DNA of 64,000 nucleotides from Dactylellina haptotyla (Eukaryota; Ascomycota; Orbiliomycetes; Orbiliales; Orbiliaceae), in contig CM062385.1 of the NCBI GenBank assembly GCA_031310005.1, positions 930,001 to 994,000 of the forward strand, read 5' to 3'. This document shows positions 23,514-34,414 of this stretch, piece after piece. The notes under the pieces were generated by a model, which saw only the letters and a list, made by a program, of their open reading frames with translations, did no database searches and was not told the origin of the DNA. How positions within the stretch are numbered: position 1 is the stretch's first letter; each line of letters starts with the position of its first letter. Position numbers and translations under genes: made by a program.

Positions 23514-25563
23514 GTTGGGCGGCGTCGAAAGAAACCGAGGTGGCGATACGATGAGAGGGGTTTGCCGGGTGTAGGTAGAGAGGCTTTTGGGCGGGAGTGT
23601 CTATCGAGAAGAAGGATGTGCGCAAAGACCAAGGGAAGGACGAGGACGTTTTATGTAAAATTGAGAATGAGAAAGTGGGGAAGGTGCACTGAGGCCGTAA
23701 CCCTGGAGAAGCCCGAGCAAGGGCGTCGAGAAACAATTTTGTTCGGCCTGCGCACGAGAGACCTGTCTCGCACCCAGATAACCAGAAGCTGGAATAGTCG
23801 AAAACTAATCGTGGCACGGCACAAGACCAGCTGCCCGAGCATGCAGAGCTTAGTGCGGATTTCTTGCTATCTGCGACTAATCACAAACCGTCCTCCCTCC
23901 ATCGACTGTAGTAAAAAGGGTGGTTGTACGCAGGTCAATCGCGCATATCAGAGGGAGATGTAGCGGCGGATCAACTGCCACTCTGAAAATTTAAAACCGG
24001 TCCACAAAAAAGCTGGGGTCCTGAGCTTCTCTGGCCGGTCAGACTCTCAAATCTGCAAGGTTGGCGGGTTGTCGCAACCCTCCGAAAAAGTAAATTCGCA
24101 TGCAATATGTAGGATATGCAGGTGCAGGGGCCCGGGAATGGGCATCGAAGCCCTAGTATCCGCTGCCACTTCCACCTTCAAAAGCTCGGGTAACCCAACA
24201 CACAAGTGAATCGGTATATTTTCTCCCTTCTCGCGTACTTCGCGGACGTGTGTAACTGATAGTTCTTGGAAGTTTCTTAGGTCGTGTGCTTCGGTCGAGA
24301 GGGACGGGACTGTTTCGTCGGGGTACTCAACTGAGAGTGGGTGTTTGTCGCGTGTACATCTTGCCCATTGTTCCAGTGCGCAATGCAACTCTTCCAGCTC
24401 TCCGATGCTCAGAGCCCCACAGGCCAGGTATGGTAACTTGTGGGGAACAAGAACCATGCCCGTTTCATTCTGATATCTATCGAACCCAAGCGAGTGGTTA
24501 CCGAATATCGTGTTCTCCACAGATAAAGCGAGAGACACCAACACTGATGTTACTTTCCGGGAGCTTTGAGATAAGGACCATGGCGTAGGGCGTAGATACT
24601 TCCCCCATCGACAGTCAACAATGGTGGGGGGTCGAAGTTTAACGACGATGGAACGCGAATCTGTCAGAAGCAGGCTACTTTGGAGCCCTGCTCTGATGGC
24701 TCATGGCAAAGACTCGCTTATGCTCAAAAATCTGAACAGTGCTTGGAAACCCATGCCAGAATTGTTAATAAAATGCACGGAATGGAAGGTAGGCAACAAT
24801 CTTGGCACTGTCGTCCGCATGTGACGAAAGGGAGGCCAGGGTTTTGGTGACCGCATTTGGGTAACGGTTACATCGGGCTGCCGTCGAGTGGGTCCCAGCC
24901 GAAGCAACCTTGTTTCTTCTTTCGCTGTTCGGTACTTGTTCCCTCTCAATTAACGAAACTTGGCGGGCATAACAGGCCTGGAAAGCAGCTACGAATCTGG
25001 TGATATCTATACGTGAGGCTCGGGTCGATGGAAGACATTCAGCTTATCATCGGCGCCCAGAGGCCCTGATACTGTGGTGACACGGTTAGGCCTCTGGAGA
25101 CCCATGGAGCGTGTGTTGCTGTGGTGGTTGGTGGCTGGTGGCAAGGTAACACAGAGATGTTGCTGTGTCCCAAAACGATGCAAAACGCATCAGCGCCGTG
25201 CAGTGCCGTTGTCAAACGACGAACTCCGCGCTTGGCTCGACGGGAGGCAACATCAGACCAAGCACCGGCTGGACAGCCGAATGGAACAGTCGAGCCTCAG
25301 CTGATTCGAACCGGGAAATACCCTCGTCTCCGAGATTCGCTGCTCGCATTCTTGCATATTCGTCTTCGCTTCAGTATCTTAAGAGTTGCCATATGGACCC
25401 TTCCCTGAATATCAACTCCCGATACCAAAGAACCCCGACAACGCCCGTATCAAACTGACAGGAACCCGAGACTCTCCACCGCCAAGCACCTCTCTTCGAA
25501 CACAGCTCTAAAATGTCTGCCTCTGATACCTCTTTCTCTTCCTATTAAGTCTCTAACATTCGG
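23514..25563. other. Divergent promoter region of transporter and deaminase, one doubtful ORF inside
   Basis: About 2 kb between the start codons of the minus-strand transporter and the plus-strand deaminase, so it must hold both promoters. It includes a doubtful minus-strand open frame at 24047-24457. I see no clear TATA box or tRNA. A shared RON1-type control region would be expected if both genes belong to the GlcNAc pathway. Confidence 0.45.
24047..24457 (-). CDS. Hypothetical protein, doubtful
   Basis: Open frame of 136 aa from an internal ATG. The same frame stays open upstream to about 24590 without an earlier ATG. Composition is balanced and protein-like, for example CGALSIGELEELHCALEQW and LPELLKVEVAADTRASM, but I recognise no domain. 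A second, overlapping frame starts with an ATG at 24581 (MVLISKLPESNISVGV) and closes after 27 codons. The pair could be one gene with an unrecognised intron or a decayed gene. It lies in the promoter region between transporter and deaminase, which makes a real gene less likely but possible. Confidence 0.25.
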   Translation of the reverse strand: MVLVPHKLPYLACGALSIGELEELHCALEQWARCTRDKHPLSVEYPDETVPSLSTEAHDLRNFQELSVTHVREVREKGENIPIHLCVGLPELLKVEVAADTRASMPIPGPLHLHILHIACEFTFSEGCDNPPTLQI

Positions 25564-26577
25564 ATGAGTAGGAGACTCATTATTCGGGATAGCAAACAGC
25601 AAACCTCTTTATGGGTTGCCGAATATATCGTCCGTACGTAGTGACCGCACCATTGTGAAACTTGCAAACGCACCCAATGTGAATAATAACAACCTAAACT
25701 TTACATTTTCATAGGCCGGATAAACGACTTCCGGCCATCCAAGGACCGGCCGTTTGTGCTTGGGCTTCCAACCGGATCTAGCCCCGAGCTCATCTATGCC
25801 AACCTTGTTGATCTTTACAAGAAGGGTCGGGTTAGTTTCAAACATGTAGTGACCTTCAATATGGTAAGGGCTCGATCAAAATTGTCATCTAATGTATACC
25901 CAATCTAATTTCCTGCATCGGTGTGTGGCTAGGATGAGTATGTGGGTATTCCAACCTCACACCCACAGTCTTACCACTCGTTCATGTTCAAACACCTCTT
26001 CCAACATGTTGATATCCCGCCTTCTCAAATCCACATCCCATCGTTGGAAAACTGCGACCAATATGATAATCTTATCGCCAAATACGGGGGAATTGAGCTG
26101 TTTCTCTGTGGTGTTGGATCAGACGGCCATATTGCATTCAACGAGCCTGCATCATCTTTGTCGTCCCGGACGAGAATAAAAACCTTGACTCAAGACACCA
26201 TCGTTGCCAACGCTCGATTCTTTGATGGCAATATAGATGCCGTGCCGAAGAGTGCAGTCACAGTTGGTGTAAAGACTGTATTAGATGCCAGGGAGGTGGT
26301 TTTGATTGCAGACGGTAGGGGAAAGGCCGAAGCCGTAAAACAGGCTGTGGAAGGAAGCATCAGTCATGCATGGACTGTAACCGCTCTCCAAATGCACCCC
26401 AAGTTTATAATGGCCGTGGACGAAGCTGCAACGGAAGAACTTAGGGTTAAGACAGTCAAGGTATGCGGCGGCACGCGAATTTCCACCTCGGCGAGATGCT
26501 AATTAGCGAGAAATCCATTATAGTACTTTAAAGACATCGAATCTGATCCGCAAGGTAAGCTGAAATCAAAGCTTTGA
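25564..26577 (+). CDS. NAG1: Glucosamine-6-phosphate deaminase/isomerase
   Basis: Converts glucosamine-6-phosphate to fructose-6-phosphate and ammonia, the last step of GlcNAc catabolism, in the cytosol. It is 266 aa, the usual length of the NagB family, in four exons: 25564-25633, 25715-25863, 25933-26460 and 26524-26577. Family motifs are [12 protein letters not shown] (phosphate loop), NMDEYVGIP (the Asp used in catalysis, completed by the exon 2/3 join) and [14 protein letters not shown] with SRTR. The segment LMHP/LQMHPK appears near the end as TALQMHPK. Without the last intron the protein would end in an unrelated tail; splicing gives YFKDIESDP, as in homologues. It is transcribed divergently from the UNC-93-type transporter and lies in the same neighbourhood as the hexokinase-like and RON1-like genes. 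Confidence 0.95.
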
Positions 26578-27113
26578 TTGGGATCTGGACCGGATACATA
26601 GGCTTGGCTGTTGGGTAAATGTTGCATGTTGTGACCTCAGGAAGTATACTGGTACTAAAGTTCCCAGTTAACAAGAAGCGTATTTCAATTAGCGCTATTT
26701 AAAAGCTTTTGTTTGTAAATAGAATAGACCCTATAATTACCAGATACATTAGTATGATTTCAGCTATCCCGTATTCACCCAGGAAGGCACGTGTTCGCGC
26801 GTCCTCGTCAAGAAACTGGAAACTGAATATCAATATGTGTTGGGGGCTGGAGTCTCGGCAGCTACCGCAGAATGACATCACAATTGTGAGGCCGGCCATC
26901 CTCAATTCAGCCTCAACATGACGTCGTCTAAGGACACCACATTCTTGCTTTCTTAGACTCACCACCCACCAGTACATATAATCCCGCTCCCCTGGCGTGC
27001 TGTTACCCCAATTTCTCCCTACCTTGCCATCACTCAATCATATCGACCAAATTGGCGAATGTGACAAGTAAACCGTAGTGCAGCAACGGATTCCAACAAA
27101 CTTACGTCTCACG
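26578..27113. other. Intergenic spacer
   Basis: 536 bp between two genes on the same strand. It holds the deaminase 3' end and the promoter of the HAM1-like gene. I see nothing else in it. Confidence 0.5.
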
Positions 27114-29413
27114 ATGGCCTCTTTCTTCGAGCGGACGGGGGAACGAGAACCCCTTCTCCCACAACATCGCAACCATGTTGCACCAAAAGTAGTGACAAAA
27201 CACCAACGGGACTTTGACAAAAAGCTCCATACGTATTTAATAATTCGGGCACTGGCGCGAGGATACCTTCCATCCACGGAGCAAGCAATAATTCTACTCA
27301 GAAAATTGCTATCTTCAGAACTGTTAACCCCAGATAACCAGCATCTTACATACGATGGTCGGAAATTCGTAACGTTGAATCGTAGGCTTATCAAACAGCT
27401 AATTGAGCTGGCCCAGACGAAAAACTCAGGAGACGAGGTCCAGAATCTATTGTGGACGGTCAAGAGTGCTCGTTTGCAGATCGATATAGAAGCTCTAGGG
27501 ACGGCAGCTGTTGATATGAAGGCAGCAAATTACAAAGCTGGTGAGCTCTGATTTCTATGTCTCAAGTTGAAATTCGGCTAGGGACTAACAAAATATGTGC
27601 AGCTTATTCTAGTCTCTATACGATAACGTCATTACTCTTTCAGAACCCGGATTTCAACAAACTGGTCTCAGATTCTCTTACAATAACTCGTCAGGCTTTA
27701 GCAAGTGGTGTTTCTACCGCTGCAGAAAGTATCGAACAAGTCGCTGAACAGATCGAGCCCCCTGATACCTTGATCGATTCAATTGGAGATGTTCCCGATA
27801 CAGATCAACCTCGTGCGGACGAGGAGGCGAAGCAGACGCTTGAGGAAATCGAAGCTACCATTCAGAAGGGTGTCAAGGAAGCTGCTAAAGACACTAAAGA
27901 AACTATGATGGAAGCAGTCACTCCGGAACGGAAAGCTGCCATGAAGGAACGTGTCCGACAAGCTGTCACCAGGTTGAAGGGTTATGCAGACTATGACACT
28001 TCAGTGTCTACGATAACAACACTCCTAAAGAGCTACCTCATGGCATATTCTGCGGCTGTTGGAGAAGTTGTGGATGAGGTCAGCGGAGACGTGACTCCAA
28101 ACAAGGCACTAATAGAATCGGGATATCTGTTTTGGAGTTTCATCTCTTCCTTCGGTGAGCAACGACAATGGGATATTCTGAAGGAAAGATTGAAAGAACT
28201 TCTAGAACATCGGCACAAGGATCCAGAGTTCGAAAACATTATCGAGCTGGTAGCTGATTCTCTGAGACGGCTCCTCACCGACCCTGACTATCTGTTCGAA
28301 GACGAAGACGAAGTAACAAAACGATACCAAATGTTGAAGGAGAAGCTCAGCGACAACGACGGGCGAAGCCTTGGGCATGATGTTGACGCTGTCATCAAGC
28401 AGCTCCACAAAGTAGCCATCTCAGTCTATAATGATCGGGGGGTTGCCCAAGTCAAGGACACAACTCTGTCGATCATGGATCTCGTGCTGACATCCTCGGG
28501 CGAGCACGGCTTCAACATGAACTTGCTCTCTGATATCGGGAATGTCCTAATCCCAAAGGCACTAGAGTCGATTCAGTATATCCCTATCCCTAGGCTTACA
28601 CTTGTCTCACCGGACATTGATCTCCTTCTCGAACCAATCATCTTCGAGCCTGGAAGAACCATAAACTCATCCTCTTTCTTGCCTTACCGGGTTTCAGTAG
28701 TCACTACCAATGAAATGGATGTTTTCAAGGGACCCAACAGAGCAAAGACCCACTTGTCCTCCAGCGCCAGGATTAAGATCGAAGGATTGACTTTCAAAGC
28801 CGAGGATGTGGGTTATATTATGAAGGTCCACCGTAACTGGTTGGTAAACTTCACGGATAGCGGCATCGCATCCATCAGACTGGATGAGGAGGGGATAGAC
28901 GTGTACCTTGACTTAGAGTTTACCAGAAGCTCGGTCGACGAACTAGTGATCCTCAAGGGAGTCCACGTTAACCTCCACACATTCGATTTCACACTCAGAA
29001 GGAGCAAGTTCTCGTTCCTGGCTTGGTTGTTTAAACCGTTGGTAAAACCAATGCTACGGAAACTCTTGGAGAACTCCCTGCGGGAGGCAATCGAAGATGG
29101 CTTGAGATCGTTGAATAGGGAAATGGTCTATACCCGCGAGAGACTTAGAGCGACGAGGATCGCAAATCCCCATGATTTGACGACTTTTGTTCGCGCTGTC
29201 TTAGCAAGGTGGTCTGCTCCTTCGGAGTTTCCTGTTGTAGTCGGGGTGGACTGGAGAGCTCATCGAGCAAGTGGTAGAGCGGAGGCACCATTCGATGGGG
29301 AATACGCGCCAGGTAGCCTAGTCAATCTGTTCGAAACTGAAGCCATGGGAGCAAGTGAGAGGGTTGAGGAAGGTGCAGCTGGAGGCTGGAAAAATGCCTG
29401 CTTTGCGATCTAA
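27114..29413 (+). CDS. HAM1-like (DUF5923/DUF4449) protein, probable lipid-binding
   Basis: A 745-aa protein in two exons, 27114-27540 and 27603-29413 (62-nt intron, GTGAGC...GTGCAG; joins as YKAAYSSLYTI). The N-terminal two thirds match the fungal HAM1-like N-terminal domain (DUF5923): a mostly helical protein beginning ASFFERTGEREPLLPQ, with conserved RGYLPSTEQ. The last third is the DUF4449/HAM1 C-terminal domain, with IPIPRLTLVSPDIDLLLEP and the RRSKFSFLAW segment. That part resembles the TULIP/BPI fold that binds lipids. An acidic region with many Lys/Glu (around residues 220-270) may be coiled coil. There is no signal peptide. The family is widespread in ascomycetes with little known function. 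It follows the deaminase on the same strand, but nothing ties it to GlcNAc use. Confidence 0.85.
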
Positions 29414-31463
29414 TTTCTTTCTAGCTAAGTTTGAAGGGGGCGAAAACAGAATGGCAAGAAACCTCTAGGCCTACAAATTATGTGCGGTTTTTTGATATTC
29501 ACTTTTGGTGGACACCGGATTTTTGGTTAGCATGTTGATCTTTACTTTTAAGTGTATCGTCTGGGAGCGTATCGAAGGTTAGTATCGGAGAATTGGGAAC
29601 ACCCTCGTTTTTGTGATATAAGCACTTTCTCGGTTCGGTATGGTTGGGTAGCATTAGGTGTAAGGGTCTGTGTATTTTATGCATCTATGATTAGGCGACA
29701 TTCTGTCAATCTCATTCGGTAAATTTTAGAGAAAGAAGGAAGGATCTTCTATCGATATAGCAGCTGAGAATCTTGAGGCAATAAGCTGTGCGGTATGTTG
29801 GAGATGCTGCAGGGAAGGTCTGTGAGATGGTGCAATAACGCAGCGTGGGGCTCCCGTCCTAGACCTTGCTTTGGTGGAGAAACATGCCTCCGAATAAACA
29901 AACGGCCGCGCTGCAGCAGCCTTTGCTTTGACCTAGCAAGGAAGATTTTTTTAAAAGTCGAGGAAATTAAAAGCAAAGAAGGAAGGCCGCAGAAATGTGG
30001 CGTGGTGTAAACCAGGGAGATCGAAACTTCCTATTTAAGAACCCAACAATAGCCTCTTGGTTTGCAAGGACCTTACAATATCGTAGCAGATGTTTCTCGC
30101 TTCCTGACTCCGCTTTTGTAAATATAACCTCTGGGTAAGACAATAGAAACTCTCGATTAATGATTGAGAAGAGTATCTCGATGAGATCAGGCTAGCCAAA
30201 ACGTTTAGGCTGTGCGTGATATCAAGATATCCCGAGAAACGTTAACGCCAACGCAAAAAATACCACATGTGATCTTAATGCTTCTAACAAACCGATTCGG
30301 TCAAACGAATTTAGAATTGCTCTAACCGAGTAATGCGATATGCAATGTAGTATCTTTAAAAGGATAATAAACCAATGGAAATGGTGGTATAATTGGCTTT
30401 CTATTGACTACCTGTGGGCTTTGTGGGTTTCAGCCTATCCCGACGCGCCGAAGGGTACCTGCTAAGACAGGTATATGGAAATAACGGAAGATCTTCAGAG
30501 ATATCCTGTACATGCAGAACTCTAATGCTAGCTACTCGGAGTTATCGATAACCATCTCTATTATTAAAATATCTAGGCACTATTCGTCAGCTGGATATAC
30601 CCAATGCCAAGGAACACGGTAGCGCTATGTTCCGGAACTACCCCAGTCAGAGACACATGGAACACCTGAATGGGTGTGCCGTTCCTGCTGAAATAATCTC
30701 TCACGGTAGCGTAATGCAATACTGATTCTTGTAGATAAACTTAATGTTTAGCGGAAGGCTGAGGGGTCGACATTGTGACAGGGCAGGGTACCGATATTTT
30801 ACAGCTGGGTGGGCTGCTGGTGAACCAACCACCACGCAACTTTTACCCTGGTTGAATATCACCTGTTTGGAGAAGAAATGTTTCGCTGGGTCTAAGCTTA
30901 AAGTCCCACGGACTGGTTATCTAGATCCGGTGCGCAAAACATGTTGGAAATAGGAAGCTTGAACACTCATTTGGAAGGCTAGTAACGTTCAGCTTGATTA
31001 GAAAGAATCCAGATCACAAAGGCGGCCGCCACCGCCGCGGCAAGTAACACACGGGCATGTATCTAATCGGATAACGACTGGAAATGTGTGTTCTCAACTA
31101 TCCCTCCTCCTGCATTTTCAGGGACCGCTTCCCCCTTGCTACTGGCTAGACCGACAATGTAGCTTCCTGCTTTGGTTATCTCCTGGATCTATTAGGTTGC
31201 ACAATCTGAGGGGTATGTCGACCACATGTCTTTGAGCAACTACCAAATCCGAATGTCGAGATGGACATTTGGGACGGCTTCATGCCGGATTTACAAAGTA
31301 GTGCGGCTGTAGAAGATCTATAAAAGGTCCGGCAGATCGCTCCCTTGGTTAATTTATTCTTCAGACACAATCACCAGTCGATAAACGCACATCTCAAATA
31401 TCGAATCATCTTGTTCATATATTACCTCTGTGGTTATATAAATTCTATAAAAATCTATTCAAA
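29414..31463. other. Gene-free spacer
   Basis: About 2 kb of AT-rich DNA with only short open frames (75 codons or fewer). The right end holds the promoter of the DUF4360 gene, with a clear TATA box at 31319. No other feature seen. Confidence 0.5.
31319..31325 (+). promoter_or_regulatory. TATA box of the DUF4360 gene
   Basis: TATAAAA about 140 bp upstream of the start codon at 31464. This is a usual spacing in filamentous fungi and fits a strongly expressed secreted protein. Confidence 0.55.
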
Positions 31464-32159
31464 ATGAAGTTCTCCGCCTCCGTCATCGCCGCCTCCCTTC
31501 TCGCCCTCGCCTCGGCAGCTCCAGTCGACCCTCTCACCGCCGCTGACGGACCAGACCCAAAGACCGTTTGGATTCAGGCTATCACCACTGGTGGAACTGG
31601 TTAGTTCATAATCCCGCTTAAATTTAAGCTTTCTTCGTTCCAAGTTACTAACACTATAACCGCAGGTTGCCCCGCTGGCAGTGTCGCCCAGCAGATCTCC
31701 GCTGACCGCTCTACCTTCACTTTGATCTTCGATCAATATGTCGCTTCTATCGGCCCAGGCGTTCCAGTCACCGAGGGCCGCAAGAACTGCCAGTTGAACG
31801 TTCACCTCAGATACCCAGGTGGCTGGCAATACAGCATCTTCTCCGCCACCTACCGTGGATACGCTCAGCTCGCCAAGGGCCAGACCGGAACCCAGAAGTC
31901 CACTTACTACTTCTCCGGCGATACCTACCAGACCAGCACCCAGACCGACTTCAAGGGTCCTTACTCCTCTGACTATGCTTTCACCGACAATGTCGATCAG
32001 AGCTCCAACGTCTGGTCTCCATGCGGAAAGGACGGCATGCTTAACATCAACTCCCAGGTTCGCCTTATGGGAGATGCCTCCAAGACCGGTCTGCTCACCA
32101 CCGACTCCGTTGACGGCAAGTTCACCCAGATCCTCGCTCTTAGCTGGCGCAGGTGCTAG
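31464..32159 (+). CDS. Secreted DUF4360 protein
   Basis: Small secreted protein of 209 aa in two exons, 31464-31599 and 31666-32159 (66-nt intron with TACTAACA branch site). The first ~18 residues (MKFSASVIAASLLALASA) are a signal peptide. The mature part fits the DUF4360 family: CPAGSV, a NCQLNVHLRYP block, the GW..S.....YRGYAQL and YYFSG motifs, GPYSSDY, and WSPCG near residue 170. The three conserved cysteines of these blocks plus a C-terminal RC suggest disulfide bonding outside the cell. Codon use is strongly biased to C-ending codons, which suggests high expression. Function of the family is unknown; members are common in fungal secretomes. A TATA box lies about 140 bp upstream. Confidence 0.92.
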
Positions 32160-33925
32160 AGTAGCCGCCTTGGCTACTCGGAAGCTGATTGGTTGAGGCA
32201 ATTGTAAATATTTCTTATCCCTCAACTGGCTTCACAGGCTTTGTCAGCAAATGGCATTGCATTTTCGTTACATGTATATTATTTCTACTGCACAGTTTCA
32301 CTACCTCTGCGATGACAGGAGCCGAGCGAGCAGTACCCCAACTGTTGTCGATCGCTTCGATATTGAGCATCTTGTACATATATCCTCTGTTTTAAATGTT
32401 CCATAGACCAGATTGCGCTTATAGTTAATAATCCAGCCTGGTTGTTCCCCTGAAAAAAACTCGATTGCCCCCCCCGTGTTAAACCAAATCTATTAAGTAA
32501 CGCACGTTTCCGATATAGTATTCACAAAAGTTGAAAGTGCTCATAAAATAAGGAAGTAAGTAGACTCATCCCTTGGCCAAAGCTTTTTATTTTATTTTTA
32601 TTTACGGGGTAACGGGGCACTTTGTACCCAGGCTTCCAAGAAGAGAGAACTACCAGAGTTGGAATTGGGATCCGATGCTATAAACGGACCCGAAAAACAG
32701 TAATTTGTTCTATCGATAAAGCCTCTGTTAGTGCTGAAATGGTATCCCGTCACATGGAAACATCAAGATCGATCTCGGGAAACAAACTCAGGCTTCCAAG
32801 AAGGGCAGCAGAGTGTTTCTCGCGCATTGAAACGCCCACGAGGGTTAATTAGAATTGATTAGCACCCAGCACCAGATGTGTTGCCCCCGCCAAGCCGTCG
32901 CATTAAGCCCCAACCGTTTCCGAAAAGGGTAATCGGACCCCTGTCACGGCGCCTGTGAAACGTTCAGAACACCAAAGTTGAACCAAGCTCAAACATCGGC
33001 GGCACCCTAAACCCCTCTGGACCTTTGGGACAATGCCACGCACGGATAGCTTAGGAAACAGTTAATATTGTTGCTGCCCGCTGAATCTCGGATTCGGCTA
33101 TCTCTGTTGGAGAAACACACTGCTCCAAGCTCCTGGGAACATGGAATGTCACAGTGTGGGAGCGGCGAAGGCTGGTCTGTTGCAGAACTGTAACCAAAGA
33201 ATTATTCTTCGAACCTCGGGTCAAACGGCCTTCCCTCGTCTTGCGGACACCTATCTGATTCTGGCTGTATTTGTTTCTTCCTCGCATGGAAACAATGGTC
33301 CCAGGAGTTCCCCGACGTCTCATCTACCTAATGATACACACTAGATGACTGATTCCACAGCCAAGGTGGTCGAAGAATCCGCTGAGGGTGAGCCGATTTC
33401 TGCTCCTTTGAGCTCTGGAAATTGGTTTGCGTTGCTGCATTCCAAACCAAACGAACGTCATGCCATGGTCAGCCCAAGCGCTAGACCATTTGGCTTGCAT
33501 TGAAAATATTTCTGGGTAGTAGCACACAGAGTATATTATAGCCGCCCAGCCCTCTTGGTGCGACTTTTCTCTGTCTTTCTTCTCCCACCTCCAGGACGAG
33601 CCTTTTTTCTTGTTCACATTCGATTCTTAGGCTGTGCCTCCCAGTTCTTTTCCCCCAACGACTTTCTCTCATTTTTAATATTTCGGCCGGGCCAGGTATA
33701 GCTGCTAGCCAGCTTTTACATTCATTAAACTTCAGTCTTTTTCGGAAATTTGTTGCTTGTTTGGGCTTTCGAATAAACTAGTATTTCGAGATTTTTTATA
33801 AAAATTTTTTCGATAAGCAGCATTTGATCGACCACCGCCACGAAAAAAACAAAAAGATCAAGATCAATAAAGTCAAAACTTCTATTACACGAATTCCCAT
33901 TTACTCTCTAAAACAAACCGAAAAA
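32160..33925. other. Gene-free spacer
   Basis: About 1.8 kb between two small secretory-protein genes. Open frames are short and without motifs. A TATA box for the downstream gene lies at 33797. Confidence 0.5.
33797..33803 (+). promoter_or_regulatory. TATA box of the small precursor gene
   Basis: TATAAAA followed by A/T runs, about 125 bp upstream of the ATG at 33926. Confidence 0.45.
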
Positions 33926-34414
33926 ATGCGCTTCTTTTCATACATTGCTATCGCTGCTGCTGCCCTTGCAGTTCAAGTTGCATCTCTTCCCCTCGGCGTA
34001 CGAACAGGATACGAAATCATACATCGGGACATCTCGTCGATATCAAAACTGGCCGAGATCGTCAAGGACCTCGAAACGAAAATCACAAAAGGTATCTCGT
34101 TACCTAAAGGGGTCTCTCTACCAAAACGATCTCCGGTTCCTGTGCCTGCTCCTGTTCCCGAGGCCGAAGCCGAGGCTGTTGAAGAAGATATCGAAGTCGA
34201 AGAGGACCCATCTCCTGTTGCTGGTTCTGGGTTCAATAAGAAGTCAACCATTGAGGAGAATGACGAAGTGGAGGAAAAGTTGGAAAAACGATTTGTATCC
34301 GGCCAAGTTCCAGGGGTCGGTATTCCACAGGACTTGCCGTCGGGAATTGTCATGTTCATGATCATATTCATGTTATATGCAATGATCACGGCAATTTCGA
34401 TGAAAGACGAATAA
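33926..34414 (+). CDS. Small secretory-pathway precursor with Lys-Arg sites and C-terminal membrane segment
   Basis: Single-exon gene of 162 aa. An ATG 102 nt upstream in the same frame is open, but the start at 33926 gives a clean signal peptide (MRFFSYIAIAAAALAVQVAS) and an A-rich upstream context, so I use it. The mature part has a short imperfect repeat (KGISLP then KGVSLP), then Lys-Arg at about residue 67. A Pro/Val/Ala stretch (PVPVPAPVPEAEAEA) and an acidic Glu-rich region follow, then a second Lys-Arg at about 119 (KLEKRFVSG). Near the C-terminus is one strongly hydrophobic helix, IVMFMIIFMLYAMITAISM. Lys-Arg pairs are cut by Kex2-type proteases in the Golgi, so a processed peptide is possible. 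I recognise no family. Confidence 0.7.
   Translation: MRFFSYIAIAAAALAVQVASLPLGVRTGYEIIHRDISSISKLAEIVKDLETKITKGISLPKGVSLPKRSPVPVPAPVPEAEAEAVEEDIEVEEDPSPVAGSGFNKKSTIEENDEVEEKLEKRFVSGQVPGVGIPQDLPSGIVMFMIIFMLYAMITAISMKDE

Noticed and set aside
25300-25325. Minus-strand GGTTCGAATC resembling a tRNA B box
   Set aside because: Flanking bases do not pair as a T stem, and no D arm, anticodon arm or acceptor stem could be found.
31455-32225. Minus-strand open frame of 256 codons over the DUF4360 gene
   Set aside because: Shadow frame caused by strong codon bias of the secreted-protein gene on the other strand.
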